Assembly: GCF_009363435.1 (NCBI RefSeq)
Contig: NZ_CP045354.1
Location: forward strand, 4,492,501 to 4,556,500
Reading direction: 5' to 3'
Source of the DNA: Labrenzia sp. THAF82
Lineage (GTDB): Bacteria > Pseudomonadota > Alphaproteobacteria > Rhizobiales > Stappiaceae
DNA length: 64,000 nucleotides
The first letter of the stretch is position 1; each line of letters starts with the position of its first letter. The position numbers were made by a program, and so were the translations under genes. The notes beneath the pieces were generated by a model. It was not told the origin of the DNA. It saw only the letters and a program-made list of their open reading frames with translations, and did not search any database. Positions 50,715 to 59,978 of the stretch are shown here, in pieces.

Positions 50715-51335
50715 TCAGCTGCGATAGGTTGCAAGCTTGAAGGCAGCAAAGGTGAAAAACACGCCGAGCCCTGCTTCAATCAGACGGCGTGAGCGACGAT
50801 AAAGCGTGACGACAGGCTGCGTGGAAAATGTGACGGCATATGCAAGATGAGCCAGAACAGACATGATCGTGCAGCTGATGATGAGCGCGAGCCCAACCCA
50901 CAGTGGCGCGTTCGGTCCCAGACCGACGCCAACTATCGCGATCCAGTGCAGGGCTGCTTTCGGATTGGTCATCTGAATGGCCAGTCCTTGCAAAAGGAGC
51001 CGATCACCTCTGGCTGCTTTGACAGCGATGTGACCGTTTCGACTGGCAGCGGAACGGAAGGCTTTGAAAGCAAGCCAGATCAAATAGGCAGCCCCCAATA
51101 TTTTCAAAACAGTGATTGCATAGGCAAAAGCGGCAATCAGCGCGGTAAGACCGGCAACGGTGAGAGTTGCCCAGATGCCGGACCCCAGACCAACGCCCAG
51201 CGCTAACCTGGCACCCGACTGGCGTCCACGTTCCATGGAGGTGCCGATAATGGCGAGAATATTGGGACCAATGCTAACAAATCCGACGGCAAATATGCCC
51301 AGTGCCAGCAACAGGCTTGAAAGATCCGCGTTCAT
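50715..51335 (-). CDS. LysE-family amino acid exporter
   Basis: 206-residue membrane protein with six helices. The N-terminal LysE motif is FAVGFVSIGPNILAIIGTSM with the following GRQSGARLALGVGLG; GLAIQMTNPKAALHW is the second family signature. Members export lysine, threonine, homoserine or other amino acids. A tandem hexamer (TCCTGG x4) covers its upstream region and includes the Shine-Dalgarno AGGAG, 5 bases before the ATG. Expression could vary with repeat number. Confidence 0.9.
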   Translation of the reverse strand: MNADLSSLLLALGIFAVGFVSIGPNILAIIGTSMERGRQSGARLALGVGLGSGIWATLTVAGLTALIAAFAYAITVLKILGAAYLIWLAFKAFRSAASRNGHIAVKAARGDRLLLQGLAIQMTNPKAALHWIAIVGVGLGPNAPLWVGLALIISCTIMSVLAHLAYAVTFSTQPVVTLYRRSRRLIEAGLGVFFTFAAFKLATYRS

Positions 51336-51341
51336 CAAAGC

Positions 51342-51365
51342 TCCTGGTCCTGGTCCTGGTCCTGG
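51342..51365. repeat. tandem hexanucleotide repeat (TCCTGG)4 at the lysE-like ribosome site
   Basis: Four perfect copies of TCCTGG on the plus strand (CCAGGA on the transcribed message), directly upstream of the LysE-like start; the first copy overlaps the Shine-Dalgarno AGGAG. Each unit itself contains an AGGA core. A short stable locus of this size may or may not change length in culture. Confidence 0.8.
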
Positions 51366-51444
51366 TGATAGCGATAACCGACAGAACGGAGCAGTCCTGT
51401 CTCGAATTCCGAAGTCTCACGATATCAGGTGAAATCCTCAAATC

Positions 51445-51840
51445 TCAATCCAGAAACGTCCAGGTTTCCGCCCCATCGAAATAGCGGTGTCCGATGGCTT
51501 CGATAGTTCCAGGTTCTGCAAGGCGCAGGTTGACGGCCAGTCGGCCCACGGCGTCACCCTTTACGGCTTCCCAATGTGTGGTTGAACCGCACGTCCTGCA
51601 TGTGTGGAAAGCCAGTTCTTTCTCGCCACGAGAATAGCTGATTGTCGCTTCAGGGGCGGCGTGAATGGTGATATCAGCCGCCTGCCCGTGTCCCCAAACT
51701 GTTCCAAGACTTCTGCAAATCGAACAATTGCATTCAACCGCGTATCGAGGAACTGCATTCATTTCAAACGAGACTGCACCGCAGTGGCATGAACCGGTAA
51801 TCGGCAATGCCACATTCGCTTGCGGTGCATTTGCGGACAT
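51445..51840 (-). CDS. GFA-family protein (glutathione-dependent formaldehyde-activating fold)
   Basis: 131-residue zinc protein. The metal-binding Cys are in GSCHCGAVSF, CNCSICRSLG and HTCRTCGSTTH, so two zinc sites of the Mss4-like fold are complete. GFA proteins speed up S-hydroxymethyl-glutathione formation or bind related thiol adducts; many family members have unknown function. It starts 4 bp after the gatB stop and may be cotranscribed with it. Confidence 0.9.
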   Translation of the reverse strand: MSANAPQANVALPITGSCHCGAVSFEMNAVPRYAVECNCSICRSLGTVWGHGQAADITIHAAPEATISYSRGEKELAFHTCRTCGSTTHWEAVKGDAVGRLAVNLRLAEPGTIEAIGHRYFDGAETWTFLD

Positions 51841-51843
51841 GGC

Positions 51844-53325
51844 TTAGTCCAGACCGATCTTCTGCTTCAGAAGATCGTTCACTGCCTGCGGGTTGGCCTT
51901 GCCTTTTGAGGCTTTCATGACCTGGCCGACAAACCATCCCACGAGGTTCGGTTTTTCCTTGGCCTGTTCGACCTTGTCCGGGTTCGCGGCGAGGATTTCG
52001 TCGACAATCGCTTCGATCGCGCCAAGATCGGTGACCTGCTTCATGCCCCGGTCTTCAACGATCTGTGCGGGATCACCGCCTTCTGTCCACACGATTTCGA
52101 ACAGGTCCTTGGCGATCTTGCCCGAAATCGTCCCGGCCTTGATCAGATCGACAATCCCGCCAAGCTGCGCGGCAGAAACGGGGCTATCGGCTAGATCCTT
52201 GCCTTCCTTATTCAGGCGGCCGAATAGCTCGTTGATCACCCAGTTCGCGGACAGTTTCGCATCCCGTCCCTTGGCAACGTCCTCGAAGAAATCTGCAGAT
52301 GCCTTCTCAACGACAAGTATGTCGGCATCATAGGCCGTGAGCCCGTAGTCGGCTACGAAGCGGCTCTTTTTGTCATCCGGCAATTCGGGAAGGTGGTCTG
52401 CCAATTCATCGACAAAGCCCTGGGTGAATTCCAGAGGCAGCAGGTCCGGATCCGGGAAATAGCGATAGTCATGTGCTTCCTCTTTGGAACGCATGGATCG
52501 CGTCTCACCCTTCACGGCGTCGAACAGGCGTGTTTCCTGGTCGATCTCGCCGCCGTCTTCCAGGATCGCGACCTGACGGCGCGCTTCATATTCAATGGCC
52601 TGACCGACAAATCGGATCGAGTTGACGTTCTTGATTTCGCAGCGTGTACCAAATTCACCGCCAGGACGGCGAACAGATACGTTGACGTCTGCGCGCATGG
52701 AACCCTGGTCCATGTTGCCGTCGCAGGTGCCAAGATATCTCAAGATCGTACGCAGCTTGGTCAGATAGGCCTTGGCTTCATCAGAAGAGCGCAGGTCAGG
52801 TTTGGACACGATCTCCATCAATGCAACGCCAGACCGGTTCAGGTCGACGAAGGACATGGAAGGATGCTGATCGTGCAGCGACTTGCCGGCATCCTGTTCC
52901 AGATGAAGACGCTCAACACCGATCTCGACCTGCTCGTCCGGCATGTCGAGCAGGATTTGGCCTTCGCCCACGATCGGCTGCTTGAACTGTGAGATCTGAT
53001 AGCCTTGCGGCAGATCCGGATAGAAATAGTTTTTGCGATCAAAAACCGATTTCAGATTGATCTCGGCTTTCAAACCAAGACCAGTGCGGACCGCCTGCCT
53101 TACGCACTCTTCGTTGATGACCGGCAACATGCCTGGCATGGCCGCATCTACGAGGCTGACGTTGTTATTGGGATCCTTGCCGAATTCAGTAGAGGCACCG
53201 GAAAAGAGCTTGGCTTCGGACGTGACCTGGGCATGGACTTCCATGCCGATCACAATTTCCCAGTCGCCGGTCGCGCCCTTGATGAATTTCTTCGGATCGG
53301 GTGTGCGTACGTCGACAATCGTCAT
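51844..53325 (-). CDS. gatB: aspartyl/glutamyl-tRNA(Asn/Gln) amidotransferase subunit B
   Basis: 493-residue subunit of the GatCAB complex, which makes Gln-tRNA(Gln) and Asn-tRNA(Asn) by amidating mischarged tRNAs. The kinase domain has [20 protein letters not shown], then [15 protein letters not shown] (conserved phosphate-binding area), and [20 protein letters not shown]; the C-terminal helical and YqeY-like domains ([20 protein letters not shown]) bind the tRNA. ATG 53325 is preferred to the TTG three codons before it. Essential in bacteria lacking GlnRS; no gatA/gatC nearby. Confidence 0.96.
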   Translation of the reverse strand: MTIVDVRTPDPKKFIKGATGDWEIVIGMEVHAQVTSEAKLFSGASTEFGKDPNNNVSLVDAAMPGMLPVINEECVRQAVRTGLGLKAEINLKSVFDRKNYFYPDLPQGYQISQFKQPIVGEGQILLDMPDEQVEIGVERLHLEQDAGKSLHDQHPSMSFVDLNRSGVALMEIVSKPDLRSSDEAKAYLTKLRTILRYLGTCDGNMDQGSMRADVNVSVRRPGGEFGTRCEIKNVNSIRFVGQAIEYEARRQVAILEDGGEIDQETRLFDAVKGETRSMRSKEEAHDYRYFPDPDLLPLEFTQGFVDELADHLPELPDDKKSRFVADYGLTAYDADILVVEKASADFFEDVAKGRDAKLSANWVINELFGRLNKEGKDLADSPVSAAQLGGIVDLIKAGTISGKIAKDLFEIVWTEGGDPAQIVEDRGMKQVTDLGAIEAIVDEILAANPDKVEQAKEKPNLVGWFVGQVMKASKGKANPQAVNDLLKQKIGLD

Positions 53326-53510
53326 TTTCGTCAAGAGTCCTGTTTTTAGGTTGCGCCTATTGAAAGGCAGCCCGGAAGACTATGTTGCGGCGCGAATTTG
53401 TAGCTGTCTGTTGACCTAGTCGGGAATTGCTTCTGCTGCAAGGTTTTCCTTGCTCCAGCCATGCGCTTTCGCACAGTCGGTAACAAGCTGTCGGGGAAAC
53501 CGGGACGACT

Positions 53511-53804
53511 TCAGGACGGTCCGGGTTCAACAGGGGGGGTCTGCGCTTGCCCGGTACGCATGATGAAGCCAATCATGACGGCAACCGCCTGATAAAGTTC
53601 TATCGGAATTTCCTGGTCGATTTCGATCTGCGAGAGGGCCTCTGCCATCATCGGGTTTTCCTCAATGGGGATGCCTGCTTCCCGTGCGATCTGTTCAATT
53701 TGCTCTGCAACGGTTCCGGCGCCCTTGGCAGTAACAATGGGCGCCCCCTCGTTTTCGTATTGAAGGGCAATTGCCAGTTTCTTGTCTTTTTTCTGATCAG
53801 TCAT
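53511..53804 (-). CDS. FlhB C-terminal domain-like protein (EscU/YscU/HrcU type)
   Basis: 97-residue protein matching the cytoplasmic C-terminal domain of FlhB, the substrate-specificity switch of flagellar type III export. LAIALQYENEGAPIVTAKG and AREAGIPIEENPMMAEAL-like blocks are typical; the autocleavage NPTH site of full FlhB is replaced by YENEGAP, so it should not cleave. ATG 53804 has GAGGA upstream. It follows fliK by 13 bp, forming a hook-length control pair. Likely assists or mimics FlhB in switching export class. Confidence 0.85.
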   Translation of the reverse strand: MTDQKKDKKLAIALQYENEGAPIVTAKGAGTVAEQIEQIAREAGIPIEENPMMAEALSQIEIDQEIPIELYQAVAVMIGFIMRTGQAQTPPVEPGPS

Positions 53805-53817
53805 CAGGCAGCCGTCC

Positions 53818-56184
53818 TCAAGATTGACGATCAATCAATGCGCCGTAACGGGCGGCAGTTCCTGGTGGCAGCCCGCGGACAAGCCGGAACTCCTGGAGAT
53901 CGAGCCCGGCATCGGCAAATGCAGCTTCCATGGTCTCCCGCAACGAATTCAGATTGTCGAAGGTTTCCTTGCGGTCAACCCACAAACTGGCATAGGTGCC
54001 ACCACCGCGCAGACTGATCGCAGCCTCCAAAGGTCCGGTTGCGGTCAAGTCCAACGCAAATCGCAGCCGCCATGCCGGCTCACCGTCTTCTTCCTGTTGC
54101 GAACCATTTCCATCCCTGCCGATTTGCATCTGCATGATGGCCGTTTCCTGTCCTAATGCGAGCGGCAGTTCCAGCACAATGTCCATCGGGCGCGACGCAG
54201 CCCTTGGCCCCTCCTCGCCCGCAAGACCCGAATTGACCAACTGGTTGAGCCTTATCCGTGCGAGCGATGCATCGGTATCCTTCAACAATGCCTGCAAGTT
54301 CTGCGCAGCTGCGCCAGCCCAAAAACCGCTTGCAGCTTGCGGCGCCTGTCCTTGCGGAGAACCATGCCGCGAAGGCGGAGCCGCTTGTCCGGCGGGCCTG
54401 GTAACTTGCTCCTCTGTTCCAAGAGATCGCAAGAGCGACTTGAAGGACAAAAGCACCGATTTCAAATCAGGAGGCGGCAGATTCCCACCGCCAGATCTGG
54501 TCAAACCGGCTTCACGAAACTGTCCGGACTGGCTCACAGCCTGCTGCAGCGATTGCGCACTCAGCGGTTGACCGACATTCAAGCGCAGACCCAGGATCTG
54601 TTGCATTGCCTTGACGACAGCATCCGGCATGGAAACCTTGCCTGCCGATTGAGCCGTTGTGAGACTGCCAATTTGCGCAAACAGCGCACTGTAACTGGCC
54701 TGTTGTTCGGTCAGCGGCTTTTGCAGCTGAGCTGCGGCTTGAACCACAGGCTGTTGAAAACCCTTTTGTTGAGTGACTGCACTCTGCCCTTCCGACAGTC
54801 CGCCGGTCTTGGCAGCGTAGGCTTGAGATACGGGCGCACGCGACGATGCTGTTTCAAAACTTGTTCCTAGGCTGGCAACTGCCGACACGTGCGACGGGAC
54901 TGCGGGCGCAATGCTCGGCGCACGTGCTCCTGAGACCGGAACGGAGGTGGATTGCGTGCCCGCAGGCACGGTTGAGCCAGTCTGCCCGGATTGAGGCGTG
55001 TTGCTCGGTAGTGGGGAACCAGGTATCAGCCCGGCGCCCGCTTTCGGGACGGACGACTGGCCCGCATTTGCCGCAGTAGGAACAGATTGAGTTTGGAGCG
55101 TTTGTCTCGGCGGTGTTTGGCGTATGTCTGTTGCATTGGGGGTAGGCACTCTTTGAGTGCTGGGGGCAACAGGTTGTGCCGATGTCAACTGTGTCCCCGC
55201 CCCACCTTGACCTGAGCCCGTGGTCTGAAGTGGCGGGGGATTGGCGGACTGTTGAACTGTTGCCTGAGGCACGCTTACAGACTGTCGCGGCGCACCCGAA
55301 GCCTGTTCAGCGCCAGTTGCCTGCGCCAGCCCCTGACCACTGCTGGTCACTGGTGTCGTCGATGTGGTTGGCGGAGGGACCGTTGCCAACTGCCCACTTG
55401 CCGGACCACTTACCTGAGCGGAAATCGGAACACCGGATCTGCCGCCAATCGGTGCTGAGTTTGGCGCACTAGCGCTGGGTGTTGGAGTGTTCCCCGAACT
55501 TTGTGTCACTGCCGATTGAGCGGTGTTCGGAACCTGAGGCGATGGCTGATTTGGCAGGCCTGATTGTGTAGGAGCAAATTGCGTGGAAGTGGTGGTGTTT
55601 GCTCCCGCATTTGGAACCGACCCTGTTGCTGGAGTTGGCAGTTGCGCCCCGCTAGCCAAAGGCTGCGTTTGAAGCGGCAAAGGGATTGGCTGACGAATTT
55701 GTGTCGCGGCGCTCTGTCCTGATGGTGGTGTTCCAGGTCTCAACGTTTCGGAACCAGCGCCAGCTTGTGGCGACGGTGGCGCAACCGATTGCAACACATG
55801 AGCCATTGACGGAGCAGGTCGCGGCGCTGGCCCGCTTAATACGCCCGCCCCTTGTGCTGTCGGGGGCGCAGAAGCGCTATTGCCGGAAGTCGTCGACTGT
55901 TGTCCTGTGGAATTCGCAACCTGCCCGCTTCCAGGAAGCGTCGTAATCTGGATCGCAGGTTGCTGACGGCTGCCGGATACCGTGACTGTCACATCTGCGC
56001 CAACAGGAAGTGGAGCCGGTACACGAAGGTCCAGTTTCGTTTCAGCCGTTGTCAAACGAACAACGCCCCCAGGCAAGTTCTGCTCGACCTTGGCTTTCAG
56101 TACGATGCCGGGTTCCAGCCCTTTGGCAGTGGATGAACCGCTAGCGCCTTGTGGGAGCGTCTGCGCGCTCACCGTTTCAACCAT
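53818..56184 (-). CDS. fliK: flagellar hook-length control protein FliK
   Basis: 788-residue protein. A long low-complexity Pro/Ser/Thr/Gln/Ala-rich region (about residues 60-480) acts as molecular ruler; the C-terminal hook-length domain (about residues 690-775) carries AISLRGGGTYASLWVDRKET and LREAFADAGLDLQ-like text (METMEAAFADAGLDLQEF, partly). The start is ATG 56184 with AGGAG upstream; a GTG precedes it. Coupled in one operon with the FlhB C-domain protein. FliK ends hook growth by making FlhB switch. The rest of the flagellar genes are not near, so this pair is separated from the main locus. Confidence 0.9.
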   Translation of the reverse strand: MVETVSAQTLPQGASGSSTAKGLEPGIVLKAKVEQNLPGGVVRLTTAETKLDLRVPAPLPVGADVTVTVSGSRQQPAIQITTLPGSGQVANSTGQQSTTSGNSASAPPTAQGAGVLSGPAPRPAPSMAHVLQSVAPPSPQAGAGSETLRPGTPPSGQSAATQIRQPIPLPLQTQPLASGAQLPTPATGSVPNAGANTTTSTQFAPTQSGLPNQPSPQVPNTAQSAVTQSSGNTPTPSASAPNSAPIGGRSGVPISAQVSGPASGQLATVPPPTTSTTPVTSSGQGLAQATGAEQASGAPRQSVSVPQATVQQSANPPPLQTTGSGQGGAGTQLTSAQPVAPSTQRVPTPNATDIRQTPPRQTLQTQSVPTAANAGQSSVPKAGAGLIPGSPLPSNTPQSGQTGSTVPAGTQSTSVPVSGARAPSIAPAVPSHVSAVASLGTSFETASSRAPVSQAYAAKTGGLSEGQSAVTQQKGFQQPVVQAAAQLQKPLTEQQASYSALFAQIGSLTTAQSAGKVSMPDAVVKAMQQILGLRLNVGQPLSAQSLQQAVSQSGQFREAGLTRSGGGNLPPPDLKSVLLSFKSLLRSLGTEEQVTRPAGQAAPPSRHGSPQGQAPQAASGFWAGAAAQNLQALLKDTDASLARIRLNQLVNSGLAGEEGPRAASRPMDIVLELPLALGQETAIMQMQIGRDGNGSQQEEDGEPAWRLRFALDLTATGPLEAAISLRGGGTYASLWVDRKETFDNLNSLRETMEAAFADAGLDLQEFRLVRGLPPGTAARYGALIDRQS

Positions 56185-56400
56185 CACACCATCTCCTGGT
56201 GTCGTGTGCCGAAAAGATTCTCAAGATCTGATTATGGCCGTAAACAGGTTGCCTGCACAGCCTTGATACGGATCAAGGCTTGTGTGACTGCGATCAGGCA
56301 GTGTGTGCAGACTTGCCGGTCTGCGCCTGCCACTGTCCGGCTCCACAAAACACTAAGCGGCAAATGTCCGCTACTCGTCCCGGCAGAAGGAGACAAGAGC

Positions 56401-56652
56401 GTGAACTGGATGGACCGTTTGAACGAACGCGCTGATCTGATGGGAAGAATGCTGGAAACCATCGGCGCTATGAAAAAAATCCCGGCAGGACCGCCGAGCG
56501 AAATTGCGATCCGGTCTGCTGCATTCCGGTGTATCAATTGCTCGGAAACCGAGAAATGCAAAAACTGGCTGGATAAGCACGCTGATGGCGCTGACAAGGC
56601 CTTGTCCGAATGTCCGAATGCGCAACTTTTTAACAGCTGGCTGGACGACTGA
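56401..56652 (+). CDS. DUF6455-family small protein
   Basis: 83-residue protein with GTG start, AAGGAG 8 bases upstream. It contains four Cys (44, 47, 53 and 71) in the pattern FRCINCSETEKCKNWL and SECPNAQLF, as in the DUF6455 family of Alphaproteobacteria; a small zinc or disulfide-bound helical bundle is likely. The reading frame continues much further upstream in the 5' direction, but no real coding signal is there. Function unknown. It is divergent from fliK. Confidence 0.75.
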   Translation: MNWMDRLNERADLMGRMLETIGAMKKIPAGPPSEIAIRSAAFRCINCSETEKCKNWLDKHADGADKALSECPNAQLFNSWLDD

Positions 56653-56659
56653 GCTCCGC

Positions 56660-56962
56660 TTAGGTTCTTTGACGGTGTCTGCCAATCCAGTAGGTGAGTG
56701 CGCCGGCTAGGGCACCACCGACAAAGCGAAATGGAAACATGGCCAGTGCCCCAGCATCCTGCGAAACCGGTAGCGGGATCTGAAGCATTCCGACTGCGGC
56801 CTCGAGTATCAAAGAGAGTGCTGCTGCGGCAAAGCCAGCGATCCACAATTTGCCAGTGCGATCGGCCCGCCATCCAAGATACCCTCCAATCAGAAGTGCA
56901 AATGGATTGAGCAGGCCTGACAGACCGAGCAGGTCGAACCAAGTATCTGATAGCATTGTCAT
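56660..56962 (-). CDS. small membrane protein
   Basis: 100-residue protein with three hydrophobic helices (FALLIGGYLGW, FAAAALSLILEAAVGML and FRFVGGALAGALTYW) and a charged end (RHRQRT). No known family recognised. AGGAGCG sits at the start codon. It is convergent with the DUF6455 gene with 7 bp between the stops. Probably an uncharacterised inner-membrane protein. Confidence 0.7.
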   Translation of the reverse strand: MTMLSDTWFDLLGLSGLLNPFALLIGGYLGWRADRTGKLWIAGFAAAALSLILEAAVGMLQIPLPVSQDAGALAMFPFRFVGGALAGALTYWIGRHRQRT

Positions 56963-57175
56963 GCGCTCCTCTTACTGCCGCCGGTCAAAAAAAGCGAGAG
57001 GCTTTCCATGCCGAAAGAGGATCGTTTTTCAACAAAGCACTTTAAAAAACCTGCAGGAGGTTAGATCAACCGCCACTTGCACATTAATTCATCATTTTTA
57101 CTTAAGGGTATTTTCATTCATCTAAGAAAAAGAAATTCTAATCATACTTATATATAACTTTTATTAATTGAAACC

Positions 57176-57499
57176 GTGTGCTACCTTGAAGATCCGGATT
57201 TTTACCGATCCCATGCAGATTTTCAGCTAGACAAGTTTGTTACAATGGCATTGCGCGCAACCGTCGACGTCGACGATCCCACGATGGACACCTTGGCTCA
57301 AACTGATCGGCGGCTCGCCATACGGTGCGACTATTGCGGCCGTTTTCGCTACTTGAAGATTTCAAAATTTTCCGGTTCTCAAAAAGTGTCCGACGTCAGC
57401 AGCGGCCTGACTTGCGCCAAATGCGGGTCGACTGAGGTCAACGCAGTTGTCGTTTCCAGAGACCCTGAAAGCGGCTTTTGGCCAGCGGAAAGCAGCTGA
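57176..57499 (+). CDS. small zinc-ribbon protein, hypothetical
   Basis: Up to 107 residues. A CDYCG and CAKCG pair (Cys 51/54 and 80/83) forms a treble-clef or ribbon zinc site separated by 26 residues. The start may be GTG 57176 or ATG 57245, since neither has a strong ribosome site. It lies in an otherwise AT-rich area and no neighbour suggests a function. The spaced Cys pairs and alphaproteobacterial codon use make a real gene likely. Confidence 0.6.
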   Translation: MCYLEDPDFYRSHADFQLDKFVTMALRATVDVDDPTMDTLAQTDRRLAIRCDYCGRFRYLKISKFSGSQKVSDVSSGLTCAKCGSTEVNAVVVSRDPESGFWPAESS

Positions 57500-57647
57500 T
57501 CTGATTGCTGAATTGCAACAGTTGCATCAAATCCAGCCCCTTTTGTAGCTCCAGCATAAGCTCGTGATTGTGTTGCGTGGCATGGCATGTTAGGCGCAAG
57601 CTTCCAATTGAGAGGTTTTATGCGCGGATTGTCAGAGTCCCGGTAAT

Positions 57648-57669
57648 CCCCGGCTGATTTTTGCCGGGG
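57648..57669 (+). terminator. stem-loop upstream of yjhX-like gene
   Basis: CCCCGGC and GCCGGGG pair around TGATTTTT, 150 bp past the zinc-ribbon gene stop and 76 bp before the YjhX-like start. It could end the upstream transcript or be part of the leader. The loop, not the tail, carries the T run. Confidence 0.45.
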
Positions 57670-57744
57670 TCATGCACACCAGCACTGCAAGCGTTTTGCG
57701 GCAGTGGCTGATTAACTGCATCAAAATTCAGGCTTCTCACATCA

Positions 57745-58002
57745 ATGGACATTTCGAAAGCCGAGCAGCGGGTTTTACACCTGCTGGCTCAAGGTGGCTG
57801 TATTCTCGTGGAAAAGGACGAGCACGGCCATATTCTCAAACAGGAAACGGTTACACGGGACGGTTGGTATTGGGGCGGCTGCTCTTTACGACTGTTCCGT
57901 AAACTCAAGTACAAGCGCCTTATCGCGTCCAAAAACAGCGGGCCATATCGCATTACTCAGCTGGGTTTGATGCGTGTCCGCTCACAATTGGACAATCGAT
58001 AA
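57745..58002 (+). CDS. yjhX: YjhX-family (UPF0386) protein
   Basis: 85-residue protein, full length for the family: SKAEQRVLHLLAQGGCI, then RDGWYWGGCSLRLFRKLKYK and SKNSGPYRITQLGLMRVRSQ, with a winged-helix look. In E. coli YjhX is the proposed toxin of the YjhX-YjhQ pair, acting on topoisomerase I. No YjhQ-like (GNAT) antitoxin sits next to it here. A strong terminator follows directly. Confidence 0.88.
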   Translation: MDISKAEQRVLHLLAQGGCILVEKDEHGHILKQETVTRDGWYWGGCSLRLFRKLKYKRLIASKNSGPYRITQLGLMRVRSQLDNR

Positions 58003-58026
58003 AAAAGTGCTTCTGGCACAAGGAAC

Positions 58027-58056
58027 AAAAGCGCGCCGGGTTCCGGCGCGCTTTTT
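58027..58056. terminator. bidirectional rho-independent terminator
   Basis: GCGCGCCGG (58031-58039) and CCGGCGCGC (58043-58051) form a 9-bp GC stem with GTT loop, flanked by AAAA on the left and TTTTT on the right. It serves both the yjhX-like gene and the convergent phoX gene. Confidence 0.9.
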
Positions 58057-58079
58057 CTTCAAACCGAGTTTGTCCGACG

Positions 58080-59978
58080 CTAGCCGATCAGGGCATTGTC
58101 GGCGCGCTTTACCGCAATCACGGACGAACGCGCCAATTTGCCCTCGCCGTCGGGGAATGGTGCAGCAGGATGCTGTATGCCGACAAATAGCGTGCGTCGA
58201 TCGGCCGACCACGTAATGCCGGTGACTTCAGATCCATAAGGAACAGTCATGAAGCGTTCGATCTGGCCTGTAACGGGATCACCAACCAGCATCTGGTTGT
58301 TGCCCATGCCCGTAAAATCACCCTCATTCTTGTAGTTTCCGTCAGTCTGGATCCACAAGAGACCGGAAGTATCGAACATCATGCCGTCAGGCGAGTTGAA
58401 CATGTTGCCCGCATGTACATTGTCCGAACCCGCATAAGGGGTTCCAGAATGGACATCCGGATTCCCGGCCATGACATAAAGATCCCATTTGAATTTGGTA
58501 TCTGCATGATCATCGTTTTCGGGATACCAACGGACGATCTGGCCGTAATTGTTCTTCTCACGCGGATTAGGACCGTTCACCGCGGTGTCGTCACCACCGG
58601 CATTCGGTTTCACTCCTCGATTCTTATTGTTGGTCAGCGCGCAGTACGCTTCGACGGCAACTGGATTGACCGCAACCCATTCCGGACGATCCATTGTTGT
58701 TGCCTCTACTTTTGAAGCAGCCATGCGCGTGAAGATCGAGATTTCCTCCAGGCTCATGCCAGTCGTTTCCGGGGTCAAGGCCGTCCATTCGCCAGTTCCG
58801 TCATCTGCAAACTTGGCGACGTACAGAGTACCGTTGTCCAAAAGGCCGTCTGTCGATGCGCCCGGAGTGTAGGTGCCGCTCGAGACAAACTTGTAAAGAA
58901 ACTCACCTCGCTCATCATCTCCCATGTAGACGATGACCTGACCGTTGGGTGCCAACGCGCAAGCAGCGTTTTCGTGCTTGAAACGACCAAGCGCGGACCT
59001 CTTTACGGGCGTCGATGCTGGATCAGAGGGGTCGATCTCGACGATATAGCCAGCGCGGCGTGGCTCGTTGATGTTTTTGGAGATGTCGAAACGATCATCG
59101 AACTTCTCGTAGGAATAGCGGCTTTCTGCAGCTATGCCATAACGCTTGAAGTCTTCGGGAAGCTCGATTGCCGGATCCGTGGAGCCGAAGTAACCGTTGA
59201 AGTTTTCCTCGCAGGTCAGATATGTGCCCCATGGCGTCTTGCCGGCGCCGCAATTGTTGAAGGTGCCCAGAGACCGTGTTCCTGTTGGATCTGCCTCAGT
59301 CTTCAACAGATCATGACCTGCAGCCGGACCGGAAATCGCCATTTCCGTGTTGTGCGTGATGCGGCGGTTGAACGGGCTGTCGACAACCACGCGCCAACCA
59401 TCTTCGCCCTCCTCCACTTCCATGACGGTAACGCCCTGGAAGTTTTGAAGCATACGGACATCATCAGCCGTCTGTGGGGTTCCATCTTCAGTATGCGGCA
59501 GATTTATCTTGGGGTTCACATATTCACTGTTCACCGCGATGACCTGCTTGTCACCAATGGCAAAAAGTTCCATGCCATCCGTGTTTTCACCGAAGACCTT
59601 GTCGGAAGAACTGATCGGCACACCGGCTTCATGCGAGAAATCATGCGCGTCGGAAACGAGTTTATCGCCCCATTTCACCAAAATGTCCCATGTGTAGCCT
59701 TCCGGAACATGAACCGTGCTGTCGGTCGCAACGCCAACCGGGCTGAATGCAAAGCGGCCAGCATCCTGCGCCCTGGCGGAAGTGGAACTCAGGAGGCTCG
59801 CTCCAGTGCCGAGGCCCATGACAGCCGCACCGGATCCGAATGCCACCAGGCCTCCGAGAAAACCACGCCGAGAAAGGCCGGATTCGACAATTTTATCGAA
59901 ATCTGTCGTTTCAGAAGTGGGACGGACCATTTCGTCCCATTCGTCCCAAGAAAGATCGTCCTTGTTGATATGATCCAT
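58080..59978 (-). CDS. phoX: PhoX alkaline phosphatase
   Basis: 632-residue periplasmic phosphatase that frees phosphate from organic esters using calcium and iron. A twin-arginine leader (SRRGFLGGLVAFGSG near residue 37) is preceded by a 35-residue acidic stretch, as usual for PhoX. The beta-propeller shows LGTFNNCGAGKTPWGTYLTC, EENFNGYFG and the acidic metal ligands around HENAACALAPNGQ and YMGDDERGEFLYKF. The ATG with GGAGAG upstream was chosen over a longer frame. Upstream lie three PhoB heptamers, so it is induced by phosphate starvation. Confidence 0.94.
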   Translation of the reverse strand: MDHINKDDLSWDEWDEMVRPTSETTDFDKIVESGLSRRGFLGGLVAFGSGAAVMGLGTGASLLSSTSARAQDAGRFAFSPVGVATDSTVHVPEGYTWDILVKWGDKLVSDAHDFSHEAGVPISSSDKVFGENTDGMELFAIGDKQVIAVNSEYVNPKINLPHTEDGTPQTADDVRMLQNFQGVTVMEVEEGEDGWRVVVDSPFNRRITHNTEMAISGPAAGHDLLKTEADPTGTRSLGTFNNCGAGKTPWGTYLTCEENFNGYFGSTDPAIELPEDFKRYGIAAESRYSYEKFDDRFDISKNINEPRRAGYIVEIDPSDPASTPVKRSALGRFKHENAACALAPNGQVIVYMGDDERGEFLYKFVSSGTYTPGASTDGLLDNGTLYVAKFADDGTGEWTALTPETTGMSLEEISIFTRMAASKVEATTMDRPEWVAVNPVAVEAYCALTNNKNRGVKPNAGGDDTAVNGPNPREKNNYGQIVRWYPENDDHADTKFKWDLYVMAGNPDVHSGTPYAGSDNVHAGNMFNSPDGMMFDTSGLLWIQTDGNYKNEGDFTGMGNNQMLVGDPVTGQIERFMTVPYGSEVTGITWSADRRTLFVGIQHPAAPFPDGEGKLARSSVIAVKRADNALIG

